Assembly (NCBI RefSeq): GCF_900176645.1
Contig: NZ_FXAN01000080.1
Coordinates: 1-36,024, forward strand
Reading direction: 5' to 3'
Source of the DNA: Burkholderia singularis
GTDB lineage: Bacteria; Pseudomonadota; Gammaproteobacteria; Burkholderiales; Burkholderiaceae
DNA length: 36,024 bases
Position 1 is the first letter of the stretch. Every line of letters starts with the position of its first letter. Positions 9,514 through 18,961 of the stretch are shown here, piece by piece. The translations under genes were made by a program, and so were the position numbers. The notes beneath the pieces were generated by a model that saw only the letters and a program-made list of their open reading frames with translations, was not told the DNA's origin and made no database searches.

Positions 9514-9690
9514 CCCGCGGCGGCGCTGAGCCGGCGGCCTAAGATTTCAGCTTCGGTCCGCGCTTGGTCGAACGCCGCGCCTGCGCACCGCCGCCGAACC
9601 GAGTATCCAAGGCCCGGGCGAGCGCGCCAGTCCGGCATACCGATACCGGCCTGCACGACCCGGCGCACGAATGCACTACCGCCGCATGCG

Positions 9691-11433
9691 TCAACCGCGC
9701 TTATCCTTGTCGTCTTCCTGCTCTTCTTTGTAGCGCGCCTCGAATTCATGCAGCCGCGCGCTGATGATCGACTGCTCGTAAAAGCCCGCTGACTTGTTGT
9801 CGCGCGCCTCGCGCAACTGCCGGATGGCCGATGGCCACGCGCCGTCGAGCGCAAACTTCTCCGCAAGCGCGCGGCGCTGCATCAATGCATCGCCTTTGCC
9901 AAGGCTTGCCTGCGCGAGATAGTTCCACCAGTCCGGCTGGCCGGGATCGGCGCGCGTTTCGGCCTGGGCGAGCGTTTGCGCGTCCGCGTAGCGGCGTGCG
10001 GCCAGCAATGCCTGCAAGTGCGCGGCAATCGCCGCGTGCGAGCCCGGCCAACGCTTGTGCGCAGCCGCGGCAAGCCGCACCGCGTCGTCGGCACGGCCCG
10101 ACAGACGCATAATCTGCACCGCGAGCACGTCGAGGCTGGGCGAGTCCGGCGGCCCTCCGGCTTCGCGCGCCGCCGCGCGTGCCAACGCGGCGCGCGCCGC
10201 CGCGAGCGCGCGCGACGCTTCATCGTACCGGCCGCCCAGCGTCTCGCCGAGCGCAATCCCATACCAGTTCGCCGCGACGTTCGGCGCAATCCTGTCGTCG
10301 ATTTCGCTACGCATGCGGCGCACCTCGTTCGCGTAGTCGGTCAACGAGCGGTTCTGCAAAATCCGCAGGCGCGCACGCACGAAACCGTATTCCGGCGACT
10401 GCCGCGGTTGCCGGTACGGCGCGCGCCGCGCGCGATCGTCCATGTCGGCGATCCGCTCGCCCGTCAGCGGATGGGTGCGCGCATACGGGGGCACGCCCGC
10501 ATCACCGCCCGTCGACGCACGGTCGAGCCGCTCGAAAAAGCCCGGCATTCCGTATGGATCGTAGCCCGCGCCGGCCAGCAACTGAAAGCCGACGCGATCG
10601 GCCTCGCGCTCGGCCGAGCGCGAAAAGCGCAGTTGGTTGTCGATCGCGAACGCCTGGCCGCCCATCGCGATCGCGCTGCCGAGATCGCCGCTGCGCGCGA
10701 GAATGCCCGCGAGCAAGCCGAACAACATCGTCGCGAGCGTCGCGTAGCCGGTCTTCTCGTTCGCACCGATCATTCGCGCGATGTGCCGCTGCAGCACGTG
10801 CCCCATTTCGTGACCGATCACGGACGCGAGTTCCGATTCCGTCTGCGTCGTCGCGACGAGTCCGCTATTGATGCCGATGAAGCCGCCCGGCAGCGAAAAC
10901 GCATTGATCTGCGGATCGCGCATGGCAAACAAATCGAAATCTGGCACGTAGCCGCCGATGAATTGCGCGGTGGCCGCCGCCGACAGTTTCGCCGCCACCG
11001 AATTCAGGTAGTCGCGCACGAGCCAGTCGTCGAGATAATCGGGATCGCGCCGCACGTCGCGCATCACGCGCTCGCCGAGACGGCGCTCCGCCCGCGGCGT
11101 CAGCGCGCCGCCGGAACCATCGCCAAGATCGGGCAATTGCAGCGCACGCAACGGTGCGCGCCAATTGGGTGTCGCGTCGGATGAGCGAGTCGGTGCGTCC
11201 GATGTGTCCGACAGCCGGCTTTGCGCGCCCCCATACTTGCCGAACACCCCGGCGGCAATGCCGGACGGCAGCGTCGACCACGCATCGGCAAGACCTGGCA
11301 AAGCCGCCCCTACGCCGATGTCCGCCGGCGCGGTTTCGAGCGGCGGCGCATCGGCGCGCGGCTGCGCATAACCGCCGGGCGGCAGCGCAAGTGCCGAGCA
11401 AAGCAGAACGGCAAGCAACGGTTTGACGCGCAT
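9691..11433 (-). CDS. periplasmic M48 metalloprotease with TPR region (BepA-like)
   Basis: This 580-residue protein has an N-terminal signal peptide (MRVKPLLAVLLCSALALP, cleavage near YAQ-PR), so it is exported. The zinc protease motif HEMGH lies at residues 208-212, and the third ligand is in SAEREADRVGFQLL near residue 280. The long Ala/Arg-rich helical C-terminus fits tetratricopeptide repeats. That layout matches BepA (YfgC), a periplasmic chaperone-protease for outer-membrane protein assembly and LptD quality control in E. coli. An Ala/Pro/Ser-rich segment (about 25-110) precedes the protease domain and is longer than in E. coli. It is divergent from moaC. Confidence 0.92.
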   Translation of the reverse strand: MRVKPLLAVLLCSALALPPGGYAQPRADAPPLETAPADIGVGAALPGLADAWSTLPSGIAAGVFGKYGGAQSRLSDTSDAPTRSSDATPNWRAPLRALQLPDLGDGSGGALTPRAERRLGERVMRDVRRDPDYLDDWLVRDYLNSVAAKLSAAATAQFIGGYVPDFDLFAMRDPQINAFSLPGGFIGINSGLVATTQTESELASVIGHEMGHVLQRHIARMIGANEKTGYATLATMLFGLLAGILARSGDLGSAIAMGGQAFAIDNQLRFSRSAEREADRVGFQLLAGAGYDPYGMPGFFERLDRASTGGDAGVPPYARTHPLTGERIADMDDRARRAPYRQPRQSPEYGFVRARLRILQNRSLTDYANEVRRMRSEIDDRIAPNVAANWYGIALGETLGGRYDEASRALAAARAALARAAAREAGGPPDSPSLDVLAVQIMRLSGRADDAVRLAAAAHKRWPGSHAAIAAHLQALLAARRYADAQTLAQAETRADPGQPDWWNYLAQASLGKGDALMQRRALAEKFALDGAWPSAIRQLREARDNKSAGFYEQSIISARLHEFEARYKEEQEDDKDKRG

Positions 11434-11610
11434 GAAGAAAATCGGGACAGCCGTGGCGCGGCAGTGGTTTCGTCTGCGCTATTGTAGCGGCGGGATGCGC
11501 TCGCGCGCGGCGCCGCGGACGATGGCGGACTGCGGGGCCGTCGGCGCGACTCGGGGAGATCAGCCGGCCCCGCGCTGCTATGATGGGCGCCCTTTGGGTT
11601 CGCATGGAAT

Positions 11611-11638
11611 CGGAGCCGGCGCTTCAGCGCCGGCTCCG
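11611..11638 (+). repeat. 12-bp perfect inverted repeat in the moaC leader
   Basis: Arms 11611-11622 and 11627-11638 pair perfectly around a TTCA tetraloop, all GC-rich. The hairpin ends 19 bases before the moaC GTG and 9 bases before its ribosome-binding site. No T-run follows, so it is not a standard terminator. It could affect translation or mRNA stability. Confidence 0.7.
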
Positions 11639-11657
11639 GCCGATACTGGAGCACACC

Positions 11658-12161
11658 GTGACTGAATTCACGCACTTCGACGCCGCAGGCCACGCCCAGA
11701 TGGTCGATGTCGGCGGCAAGCAAGAAACGAAACGCATTGCCATCGCTCGCGGCACAATCCGAATGCGTCCCGACACTCTCGCGCTGATCCGCGAAGGACG
11801 CGCGAAAAAAGGCGACGTGCTCGGCGTCGCGCGCATCGCGGCAATTCAAGGCGCAAAGCGCACGGCCGATCTGATTCCACTGTGCCATCCGCTTGCCTTG
11901 ACGCGCGTCACGGTCGACTTCGAATTCGACGATGCGCTGCCCGGCGTGCGTTGCAGCGCGCAAGTCGAAACGCTCGGACGCACGGGCGTCGAGATGGAAG
12001 CGCTGACCGCGGTGCAAATCGGGCTCTTGACCGTCTACGACATGTGCAAGGCGGTGGACCGCGCGATGGTGATCACCGACGTGGGCGTAGTCCACAAGCG
12101 CGGAGGAAAATCGGGAGATTGGACGGCGGACGAAGCCGCCGGCCGACATCCCGCCGGCTGA
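11658..12161 (+). CDS. moaC: cyclic pyranopterin monophosphate synthase
   Basis: MoaC converts the MoaA product 3',8-cH2GTP to cyclic pyranopterin monophosphate, an early step of molybdenum cofactor synthesis. The 167-residue protein shows the full family pattern: [20 protein letters not shown] at the start, [40 protein letters not shown] and [14 protein letters not shown] at 11658 is taken as the start, with GGAG at 11648-11651 upstream and an N-terminus matching relatives. A longer frame from 11580 would translate through the leader hairpin and add unlikely residues. No other moa genes are nearby. Confidence 0.95.
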   Translation: MTEFTHFDAAGHAQMVDVGGKQETKRIAIARGTIRMRPDTLALIREGRAKKGDVLGVARIAAIQGAKRTADLIPLCHPLALTRVTVDFEFDDALPGVRCSAQVETLGRTGVEMEALTAVQIGLLTVYDMCKAVDRAMVITDVGVVHKRGGKSGDWTADEAAGRHPAG

Positions 12162-12380
12162 CCCTTCTTCCCGACGCCCCGCCCCGAATGGCCGCTATCG
12201 CCACACGCGGCCGCGCCGCGCGCAACGAATGCCGCACAACCGGCAACCCGACAAGACCGCCCGCACGGGCACGGACTGCGTCGCAATCAGACCGCGCGCG
12301 TTCGATCGATAACACCGGCGGCGCCGGCTGACCGTCGCCGCGAGCAAATGCGATCGAGCCAGCCATCGGCCCGCCCGCGA

Positions 12381-14159
12381 TCACTCGCCGCCCGCGTCAT
12401 CGTCGGCGTCGCTCGCCGCGTTTGCCGCCGACATTCCGTATTTCGCGACGAGCGCTGCCCTGAAACGCTTCAGCGACGGTTGCTCATCGAGCAGCTTATA
12501 CAGTGCGGCAAGCTGCGTCGGCCAGTCTTTCAGCTCCACCGCAAATATGTGCAGCCGTTCGACCGTGTCGAGCGCGTCCGCCTGCCGCCCGTCAAGCGCC
12601 TGCAATACCGCATAGCGGCGCAGCACGGCCTCGCCCGGCAGCAATGCGATCGCCTGCTTGTGTGCGAAGAGCTTTGCCTGCAGATTGTCGCGCGAGATCG
12701 GCATCAGGGTAGCCGCGCCGTAATCGCCCCATGCGTGAAACAGGAACGACGGATTTTCGCGATATTGCTCGGCCGGGTTCGTTCCGTAGTAAAGCACTTC
12801 GGCACGCTGATAATCGCGCAGCACCGGATACAGCGACGCCAGCCCCGCAGCCGAAAGTATCGCGAACAGTGCGAACGCGGCGCGGCTCGGCAGCACGGAA
12901 AGCGGCTTCGTTTCGAGCAAGCCGATGACGAACATCGCCGGCAGCAGGAAGAACGTGTACTGCTGCGGATATTCGACGAGCGCATGCATCAGCAATACGC
13001 CGATGAGCGCAAAACCGAATACGCGGCTTTCGGCGTGCGGCGCGCGCAGCGCGCGCACGAACCATGCAACGAGCGTGACGAGCAGAACACCCAGACCGAT
13101 CAGGCCGGACTTCGCGAGCAGATCGATGAGAATGTCGTGTGCGTTGTTGGCGATCTCGACGCCGCCCAGCGCACGCACCAGTTCGAACTGATGAATCGGA
13201 AACTCGCCCCATCCGACGCCCAGCAGCGGATGCTCGCGAAACATCGTCAAACCGTATTTCCAGAGCGCGAGACGCGGCGCGACCTGTCCGGCATCGCGCA
13301 TCCGGTCGGCAGCCGATTCGGCGAGGCCGAGCTGATAGCGGACGTTCGCCCAACGCACCGCGATATTGACCACGACGAACAGCACCGCGAGCAAGGCGGG
13401 CGCCGCCCATGAGCGGCCCGTCGCCGCGCCGCGCCGCGCCTGCGCGAGCGCGGTCCAAAAACCGGCGACGACGATTACCGCAACCTGCAACCAAGGCCCG
13501 CGCGACACGGTAAGCGCGAGCCCGACACACAGGAAAGCCGACAGCGCCGCCCATGCAAGCACCGGCAGCCGGCGCGCTTGCGCGAGATACAGCGCCCCCG
13601 TCAATGCAAACGCGATATAGGTGGCGAGATGATTCGCTTGCGCCATGTTGCCGTATGGCCGGCGATCGACGCTTACGCCATATGACACGACGAACGGCGA
13701 AAACGTCCCTTCCAGGCGAAAAAGCTGCACGAGCTGGCAAGCAACGGCAAAGACGCCGCCGACGATCAGCGCGCCCGCGGCCATACGGGCGGCCGTCTCG
13801 AGCAGGTTCGCGCGAGCGAGTGCATAGCCCGATTGCATCGCGGCGACCGCGGCGAGCAGATAGCCCATTGCGAGCCAAGCCATCGACGGCTGCTTCAGCG
13901 GCAGCAGCACGATCTGCGCGAGCAACACTGCGCCGAAGCCGAGCGGTGCGGCAAACGCCGCCGGCGCGTCGAAAGGCCCGGATCGCTGCGCCCTTACGAG
14001 CAATATGACAACGATGCCGAGTAGCCAATACAGCGCGAATGCGGCGAATTCGGAATAAAAAGTCGGGATCGGATACGTGTGATTCGTAATCGAGTACGGC
14101 AGAATCAGGGCGAGTGCGAACGCGATCAGCGACAAAGAACGCAGTAAAGGAACGGGCAT
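12381..14159 (-). CDS. pglL: PglL-type O-oligosaccharyltransferase (Wzy_C domain)
   Basis: From the ATG at 14159 this is a 592-residue polytopic inner-membrane protein with about 12 hydrophobic segments and a soluble C-terminal region (roughly residues 440-592). The large periplasmic loop contains GVGWGEFPIHQFELVRALGG and NNAHDILIDLLAKSGLIGLG, the Wzy_C signature shared by O-antigen ligases and PglL enzymes, including the conserved His of NAHD. PglL enzymes transfer lipid-linked glycans to Ser/Thr of periplasmic and outer-membrane proteins; Burkholderia has such a general O-glycosylation system. The gene starts 150 bases beyond the pilA stop on the same strand, which favours PglL over WaaL. 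The frame extends upstream to 14273, but those residues do not resemble a membrane N-terminus. Confidence 0.88.
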   Translation of the reverse strand: MPVPLLRSLSLIAFALALILPYSITNHTYPIPTFYSEFAAFALYWLLGIVVILLVRAQRSGPFDAPAAFAAPLGFGAVLLAQIVLLPLKQPSMAWLAMGYLLAAVAAMQSGYALARANLLETAARMAAGALIVGGVFAVACQLVQLFRLEGTFSPFVVSYGVSVDRRPYGNMAQANHLATYIAFALTGALYLAQARRLPVLAWAALSAFLCVGLALTVSRGPWLQVAVIVVAGFWTALAQARRGAATGRSWAAPALLAVLFVVVNIAVRWANVRYQLGLAESAADRMRDAGQVAPRLALWKYGLTMFREHPLLGVGWGEFPIHQFELVRALGGVEIANNAHDILIDLLAKSGLIGLGVLLVTLVAWFVRALRAPHAESRVFGFALIGVLLMHALVEYPQQYTFFLLPAMFVIGLLETKPLSVLPSRAAFALFAILSAAGLASLYPVLRDYQRAEVLYYGTNPAEQYRENPSFLFHAWGDYGAATLMPISRDNLQAKLFAHKQAIALLPGEAVLRRYAVLQALDGRQADALDTVERLHIFAVELKDWPTQLAALYKLLDEQPSLKRFRAALVAKYGMSAANAASDADDDAGGE

Positions 14160-14309
14160 GAGCGAACCGGATGTCAGCAACCGGCGCACTATACAAAAAA
14201 ATCCCCGCGCTGTGCGCTCGTGCCCGGCTCCCGCGGCAAATTCGCCCGAATCGGCCCACGCGAGCGCCGCCACGCCACCGCGCTGCGCACGGCACGAACA
14301 TAGGCGGCC

Positions 14310-14942
14310 TCACGCCCGGCATTCCGGTGGAGCAAGCCTGCCGGCAAGCGTCGGCGCATCGGCAGGCATCGGCCCCGCACCCGGCGCGGGCAGCGACGAC
14401 GACGTCTTACCGCTTGCAAAGCATTCCCAAGTAATCGCCCCCGGCTGCATCACGCCCTTCGTCAACCCGACACGCGCCGTCGGCGCCTCCTCGCGATCCG
14501 GCGACGACGGCACGAGCACGAGCGTGTTCGCGCCGTCGGGCGCGACGCGTGGCGTAAATACGACGACAATCTGGCCGGTGTCATCATCGACGCGAATTGA
14601 ATCGACGTTACGCGTCGCGGCCGGCGACGCGTAGCCGCCCGCGAGCCCGCCGCCGCTCGCGGCATTTTCGGCGACCGCGAGCTGCGCGGACGCCGCCAGC
14701 GACAATCCCTCGCCGACCCGGCTGCGTGCAAGGTAATCCTGATATGCGGGAATGGCGTAAGCGGCCACAACCCCGACGATCGCAAGCACGATCATCAATT
14801 CGATCAACGTAAAGCCGCCGCCGGCCACGCAACCGGTCCCGATCCGGCGGCACGCCAAACGGCGGCCCGTCACCGCGCGAACCGTCGACACAGAGCGCCG
14901 CAGTCGAGCAAGCGGCGGAACAACGAAAAACATTGCGCACAT
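14310..14942 (-). CDS. pilA: type IV pilin (PilA-like) with unusually long leader
   Basis: A 210-residue prepilin. The cleavage site is GG before [20 protein letters not shown], so F44 would be the N-methylated first mature residue and E48 the conserved Glu5. The hydrophobic helix then continues to [17 protein letters not shown]. Two cysteines near the end (WECFASG and PPECRA) can form the pilin D-loop. The C-terminal part includes a Ser/Ala/Pro-rich tract between them. The first ATG at 14942 has an excellent GGAGG 5 bases upstream, which implies a 43-residue leader instead of the usual 6-10. An in-frame GTG five codons before the phenylalanine is a weaker alternative start. pglL follows on the same strand. 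Confidence 0.9.
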   Translation of the reverse strand: MCAMFFVVPPLARLRRSVSTVRAVTGRRLACRRIGTGCVAGGGFTLIELMIVLAIVGVVAAYAIPAYQDYLARSRVGEGLSLAASAQLAVAENAASGGGLAGGYASPAATRNVDSIRVDDDTGQIVVVFTPRVAPDGANTLVLVPSSPDREEAPTARVGLTKGVMQPGAITWECFASGKTSSSLPAPGAGPMPADAPTLAGRLAPPECRA

Positions 14943-14961
14943 GACAGCCTCCGGAAACGAA

Positions 14962-15001
14962 ATACGCGTGCTTCAAGATTCAAGCCTCGAAGCACGCGTA
15001 T
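14962..15001 (-). repeat. 13-bp perfect inverted repeat upstream of pilA
   Basis: Arms 14962-14974 (ATACGCGTGCTTC) and 14989-15001 are exact reverse complements around a 14-base loop. The structure ends 19 bases before the pilA ATG on the minus strand. It could be an RNA hairpin in the leader, an operator, or a transcription stop for the upstream TerC gene, although the T-run is missing. Confidence 0.65.
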
Positions 15002-15066
15002 CGATCGTAGCCAGAGCGCCCGCGCACGGACAGTCGGCCGAACGGCCAACGCCGCGCCGCCAGACG

Positions 15067-15780
15067 TCAGCGCGAATGCGTCGTGTCCAATGCAGCGCGC
15101 CGCCGCTTCAGCGCATAGCCGACGACAACGACGAAAAGCGCCCCCGCGATACTCGCACCGTAAATCGCGGCGGGCGTATCGAGGAGCGGCCAGCGGTCGC
15201 CGGCCGGATCGTTGACCATCAACCCGCCCGCGATCCAGCCCAACAGCGCCGCGCCAAACGTGACGACGACCGGAAAGCGGTCAAGCAGCTTGAGCACGAG
15301 CGTGCTGCCCCAGACGATGATCGGAATGCTGACGACGAGGCCAAAGATCACGAGCGCGAGCCGATGCGCCGGATCGGCCTGCTCGGCCGCGCCGGCGATC
15401 GCGATCACGTTGTCGAGGCTCATCACCGCGTCGGCGATCACGATGGTCTTGACCGCTTCCCACAGCCTATCGGCCGGCTTGACGTTCTCGTGCCCATCAC
15501 CGGCAGGCGCCATCAGCCGGATGCCGATCCACAACAGCAGCACGCCACCCGCGAACTTCAGCAGCGGCACGTCGAGCAGCAGCACCGCAAACGCGATCAG
15601 CACGACACGCAGCAGAATTGCCCCCGCCGTTCCCCACAGCACGCCGCGCACCCGCTGCTCCGGCGGCAAATTGCGGCACGCCAGCGCGATCACGACAGCA
15701 TTGTCGCCGCCCAGCAAAATATCGATGATGACGATCTGAACGATAGCGCCCCAATGAAGCGTGGCAAAAAATTCGAGCAT
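15067..15780 (-). CDS. TerC/YjbE-family integral membrane protein
   Basis: A 237-residue inner-membrane protein with about seven membrane segments. It carries the two TerC-family acidic motifs, ILLGGDNAVVIALACRNL in the first helix pair and ADAVMSLDNVIAIAG in the middle. The aspartates and asparagines in these motifs are thought to bind metal ions; family members are implicated in manganese or calcium export and metal loading of exported proteins. The usual annotation is a putative metal transporter of the YjbE group, and specificity is not readable here. It is alone between pilA and the sucD terminator, all on the minus strand. Confidence 0.9.
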   Translation of the reverse strand: MLEFFATLHWGAIVQIVIIDILLGGDNAVVIALACRNLPPEQRVRGVLWGTAGAILLRVVLIAFAVLLLDVPLLKFAGGVLLLWIGIRLMAPAGDGHENVKPADRLWEAVKTIVIADAVMSLDNVIAIAGAAEQADPAHRLALVIFGLVVSIPIIVWGSTLVLKLLDRFPVVVTFGAALLGWIAGGLMVNDPAGDRWPLLDTPAAIYGASIAGALFVVVVGYALKRRRAALDTTHSR

Positions 15781-15851
15781 GGGTCAAAGCGCAGCGATGC
15801 GTCAGAAAAAGAAATGGGCGAAATCTTACGGAATAATTGCACGAGCATAGC

Positions 15852-15877
15852 AAAACGCCGGCAGCGCCGGCGTTTTT
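15852..15877 (-). terminator. rho-independent terminator after sucD
   Basis: An 11-bp perfect stem (15852-15862 with 15866-15876) with a 3-base loop is flanked by A and T runs, so it can work in both directions. It lies 25 bases past the sucD stop and 70 bases before the TerC gene, making sucD the likely user. Confidence 0.85.
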
Positions 15878-15901
15878 AGCGAGACGAAATAGCGCTGGCG
15901 C

Positions 15902-16783
15902 TTACAGCGCGGCCTTCAGCAGACGGCCCATTTCCGACGGATTGCGCGTGACCTTGATCCCGCACGCATCCATGATCTCCAGCTTGGCCTCGGCCGTGTC
16001 CGCGCCGCCCGAGATCAGCGCGCCGGCGTGGCCCATGCGCTTGCCCGGGGGCGCCGTGACGCCCGCGATAAAGCCGACGACCGGCTTCTTCATGTTGCCC
16101 TTGATCCACTGCGCGGCCGTCGCCTCGTCCGGGCCGCCGATCTCGCCGATCATCACGACCGCGTCCGTATCCGGATCGTCGCTGAACATCTTCATCACGT
16201 CGATGTGCTTCAAGCCGTTGATCGGATCGCCGCCGATGCCGACCGCCGACGACTGGCCCAAACCGAGCGCCGTCAGTTGCGCCACCGCCTCATAGGTCAG
16301 CGTGCCCGAGCGCGACACGACGCCGATGCGGCCCTTGCGGTGAATGTGGCCCGGCATGATGCCGATCTTCAGTTCGTCCGGCGTGATCGTGCCGGGGCAG
16401 TTCGGCCCGAGCAGCAGCGTCTTGCGGCCTTCGCGGCGCATCCGGTCTTTCACTTCGATCATGTCGCGCACCGGAATGCCTTCGGTGATGCAGATCGCGA
16501 GGTCGAGATCGGCCTCGACCGCTTCCCAGATCGCTGCAGCGGCGCCCGCGGGCGGCACGTAGATGACCGACACGGTCGCGCCGGTCTCGGCCTTCGCTTC
16601 CTTCACGCTCGCGTAGATCGGAATGCCCTCGAAATCCTCGCCGGCCTTCTTCGGGTTCACGCCCGCGACGAACGCCTCGCGGCCGTTCGCATACTCACGG
16701 CACGCGCGCGTATGGAACTGGCCGGTCTTGCCGGTGATGCCCTGCGTGATGACCTTTGTGTCTTTGTTGATCAGAATCGACAT
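15902..16783 (-). CDS. sucD: succinyl-CoA ligase, alpha subunit
   Basis: A 293-residue TCA-cycle subunit that, with SucC, converts succinyl-CoA to succinate with nucleotide triphosphate formation. The N-terminal CoA-binding Rossmann part shows ILINKDTKVITQGITGKTG; TIYVPPAGAAAAIWEAVEA-like sequence and LLGPNCPGTI follow. The C-terminal ligase part has the phosphohistidine in MGHAGALISGG. The ATG at 16783 has GAGG upstream and gives the standard N-terminus; the frame continues to 16831 without family likeness. It follows sucC after 149 bases and ends at a strong terminator, so sucCD is one operon. Confidence 0.97.
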   Translation of the reverse strand: MSILINKDTKVITQGITGKTGQFHTRACREYANGREAFVAGVNPKKAGEDFEGIPIYASVKEAKAETGATVSVIYVPPAGAAAAIWEAVEADLDLAICITEGIPVRDMIEVKDRMRREGRKTLLLGPNCPGTITPDELKIGIMPGHIHRKGRIGVVSRSGTLTYEAVAQLTALGLGQSSAVGIGGDPINGLKHIDVMKMFSDDPDTDAVVMIGEIGGPDEATAAQWIKGNMKKPVVGFIAGVTAPPGKRMGHAGALISGGADTAEAKLEIMDACGIKVTRNPSEMGRLLKAAL

Positions 16784-16932
16784 GTATTGACCTCTGTTCG
16801 ATCGGCGTCGCGAGAATAACCGCGCCGCCATCCATGTTCATTGATGCGCTCGAGCGTTGACAAAACGCCGGGACGCCCCCGGTTTTCCTGCCCGCGCGGC
16901 TCGCTCGCGCTCCCGCCGGGCCGGGGCGCCCG

Positions 16933-18099
16933 TTACTTGCCCGCAGCCGCGGCAACGACCTTCTGCGCCGCCTCTTCCATGCTGTCCGCCGAGATGATCG
17001 GCAGGCCGGACTCGGCAAGCATCTTCTTGCCGAGGTCTTCGTTCGTGCCCTTCATGCGCACGACGAGCGGCACGTTCAGGTTGACCGCCTTCGAGCCGGC
17101 GATCACGCCTTCCGCGATCACGTCGCAGCGCATGATGCCGCCGAAGATGTTCACGAGAATCGCCTTCAAGCCCGGATTCTTCAGCATCAGCTTGAACGCT
17201 TCGGTGACCTTCTCCGTCGTGGCTCCGCCGCCGACGTCCAGGAAGTTCGCCGGCTCGCCGCCGAACAGCTTGATCGTGTCCATCGTCGCCATCGCGAGGC
17301 CGGCGCCGTTCACCAGGCAGCCGATGTTGCCGTCGAGCGAGATGTAAGCGAGATCGAACTTCGATGCCTCGATTTCAGCCGGATCTTCCTCGTCCAGATC
17401 GCGGTACGCGACGATTTCCGGATGACGGAACAGCGCGTTCGAGTCGAAGTTGAATTTAGCGTCGAGCGCGATGACCTTGCCGTCGCCCGTCAGCACGAGC
17501 GGGTTGATTTCCGCGAGCGAAGCGTCGGTTTCCCAGAACGACTTGTACAGACCCTGCAGGATCGCGCGGGCTTGCGGAATCGACGCATCCGGCACGCCGA
17601 TCTTCTTCGCGAGATCGTCGGCTTCCGCATCCTTCAGGCCCGTCGCCGGCTCGACGGCGACCTTATGGATAGCTTCGGGCGTCTTCGCCGCGACTTCCTC
17701 GATATCCATCCCGCCTTCGCTGGACGCCATCACGACGACCTTCTGCGACACACGGTCGATCACGATGCCGACATACAGTTCCTTCTTGATGTCCGCGCCT
17801 TCCTCGATCAGCAGACGGTTCACCTTCTGGCCCTCCGGGCCGGTCTGGTGCGTGACGAGCTGCATGCCGAGGATCTGGTTCGCATATTCGCGCACCTGCT
17901 CCAGCGACTTCGCCACCTTCACACCGCCGCCCTTGCCGCGGCCGCCCGCATGAATCTGCGCCTTGACGACCCACACCGGACCGCCCAGCTCTTCCGCCAC
18001 CTTGACGGCTTCGTCCACCGAGAACGCCGGCTTGCCGCGCGGGACCGCGACTCCGAATTTCCGCAGGATTTCTTTACCCTGGTACTCGTGAATCTTCAT
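16933..18099 (-). CDS. sucC: succinyl-CoA ligase, beta subunit
   Basis: A 388-residue ATP-grasp subunit, the partner of sucD. It opens with [20 protein letters not shown]. It continues through [20 protein letters not shown] (nucleotide binding) and [19 protein letters not shown] (metal binding), and has the C-terminal [15 protein letters not shown] and [16 protein letters not shown] elements that contact the alpha subunit. Length equals the E. coli protein. The ATG at 18099 has GAAGGA 7 bases upstream. It is the first gene of sucCD, with a long gene-free region upstream. Confidence 0.97.
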   Translation of the reverse strand: MKIHEYQGKEILRKFGVAVPRGKPAFSVDEAVKVAEELGGPVWVVKAQIHAGGRGKGGGVKVAKSLEQVREYANQILGMQLVTHQTGPEGQKVNRLLIEEGADIKKELYVGIVIDRVSQKVVVMASSEGGMDIEEVAAKTPEAIHKVAVEPATGLKDAEADDLAKKIGVPDASIPQARAILQGLYKSFWETDASLAEINPLVLTGDGKVIALDAKFNFDSNALFRHPEIVAYRDLDEEDPAEIEASKFDLAYISLDGNIGCLVNGAGLAMATMDTIKLFGGEPANFLDVGGGATTEKVTEAFKLMLKNPGLKAILVNIFGGIMRCDVIAEGVIAGSKAVNLNVPLVVRMKGTNEDLGKKMLAESGLPIISADSMEEAAQKVVAAAAGK

Positions 18100-18961
18100 G
18101 CGTGATTCCTTCAGTCTGAGAGTTGGCTAAATAAAAGTCGATTGACGATCGCTTCTTCTTACATCTTGCAATTCGCGCGCCCGCCCGCTCATGTCCCCGC
18201 GCCGCTTGCGCGGGCGTGCGCGGCCTTTGCGCGCCCCAATATGCGACCGGCCGCGCCCGCGCGGGGCGCGGCTGCCGGCGCCGGGCCCGGGCGCCCGCCG
18301 GCCAGACGCGAATTGGCCATACGGTCCACGCTGCACGGCAGCGGCCGGCAAGCATCGCGACGAAAATGACGGGAAAGGGAGATTCCGGTAAGGACGCGGC
18401 AGGCGGATCGGAAGGCTTGGGCTTCGCATCGGTCAGAGCGCAACATGCTCGACGCGGGCGCGATATCGTGCGATTCGGGTGCGACTGGACAGGCTTCGAT
18501 GCCCGGCGGGCCGACGCGCTCGCGAGCTTCCGCCTGCATTGCGCGGCAAAGGCGCAACTGACGAGAAACGGGCTCGGATAGCGGCATGCGGAGAAATAAA
18601 GCCGGAGACGAAAACCTATTGATTTTAGCATATCGGCTGTCGCCGCCGCGGAGCCCAGCCGGGCATCCGGGCAAGCGACGGCAGGCCAATATCGAGCAGG
18701 AACGGCGGGAATTCGATGCGGATAGGCGCAGGACGATGCGGAAGCGATGACGGGCGATGCGATCGCCCGGGAAACACACGGAGCGATTCACCGCGCTGCC
18801 GGCTGGGCCGGCTGGGCCGGCTGGGCCGGCTGAGCCGCTGAGCCGCTGAGCCGCTGAGCCGCTGAGCCGCTGAGCCGCTGAGCCGCTGAGCCGCTGAGCC
18901 GCTGAGCCGCTGAGCCGCCAGAATTATGCGTCTACGACAAGCGATACGTGCATCGCGGCGC
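18100..18961. other. gene-free region between recX and sucC
   Basis: These 862 bases separate the recX stop from the sucC start. No reading frame here shows recognisable protein features; the longest ones are Arg/Ala/Pro-rich products typical of GC-rich shadow frames. The region holds a very GC-rich tract (about 18215-18310), a short AT-rich patch near 18590-18635 and the tandem repeat at 18802-18917. The sucCD promoter must lie here, but I cannot place it. Confidence 0.6.
18802..18917. repeat. 8/9-bp tandem repeat (VNTR)
   Basis: Three copies of the 9-mer GCTGGGCCG (18802-18828) are followed by 11 perfect copies of the 8-mer CTGAGCCG (18830-18917). The 8-mer differs from the 9-mer by a G-to-A change and loss of one G. 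It starts 45 bases downstream of the recX stop. Perfect short tandem units of this kind usually change copy number by slippage. Confidence 0.95.

Noticed and set aside
9976..11184. 402-codon plus-strand frame opposite the M48 protease
   Set aside because: Antisense shadow. The minus-strand frame has a signal peptide and HEMGH motif and is clearly the gene.
18074..18631. 185-codon minus-strand frame upstream of sucC
   Set aside because: The product is Arg/Ala/Pro-rich with no recognisable feature and it overlaps the sucC start in another frame; base composition explains it.
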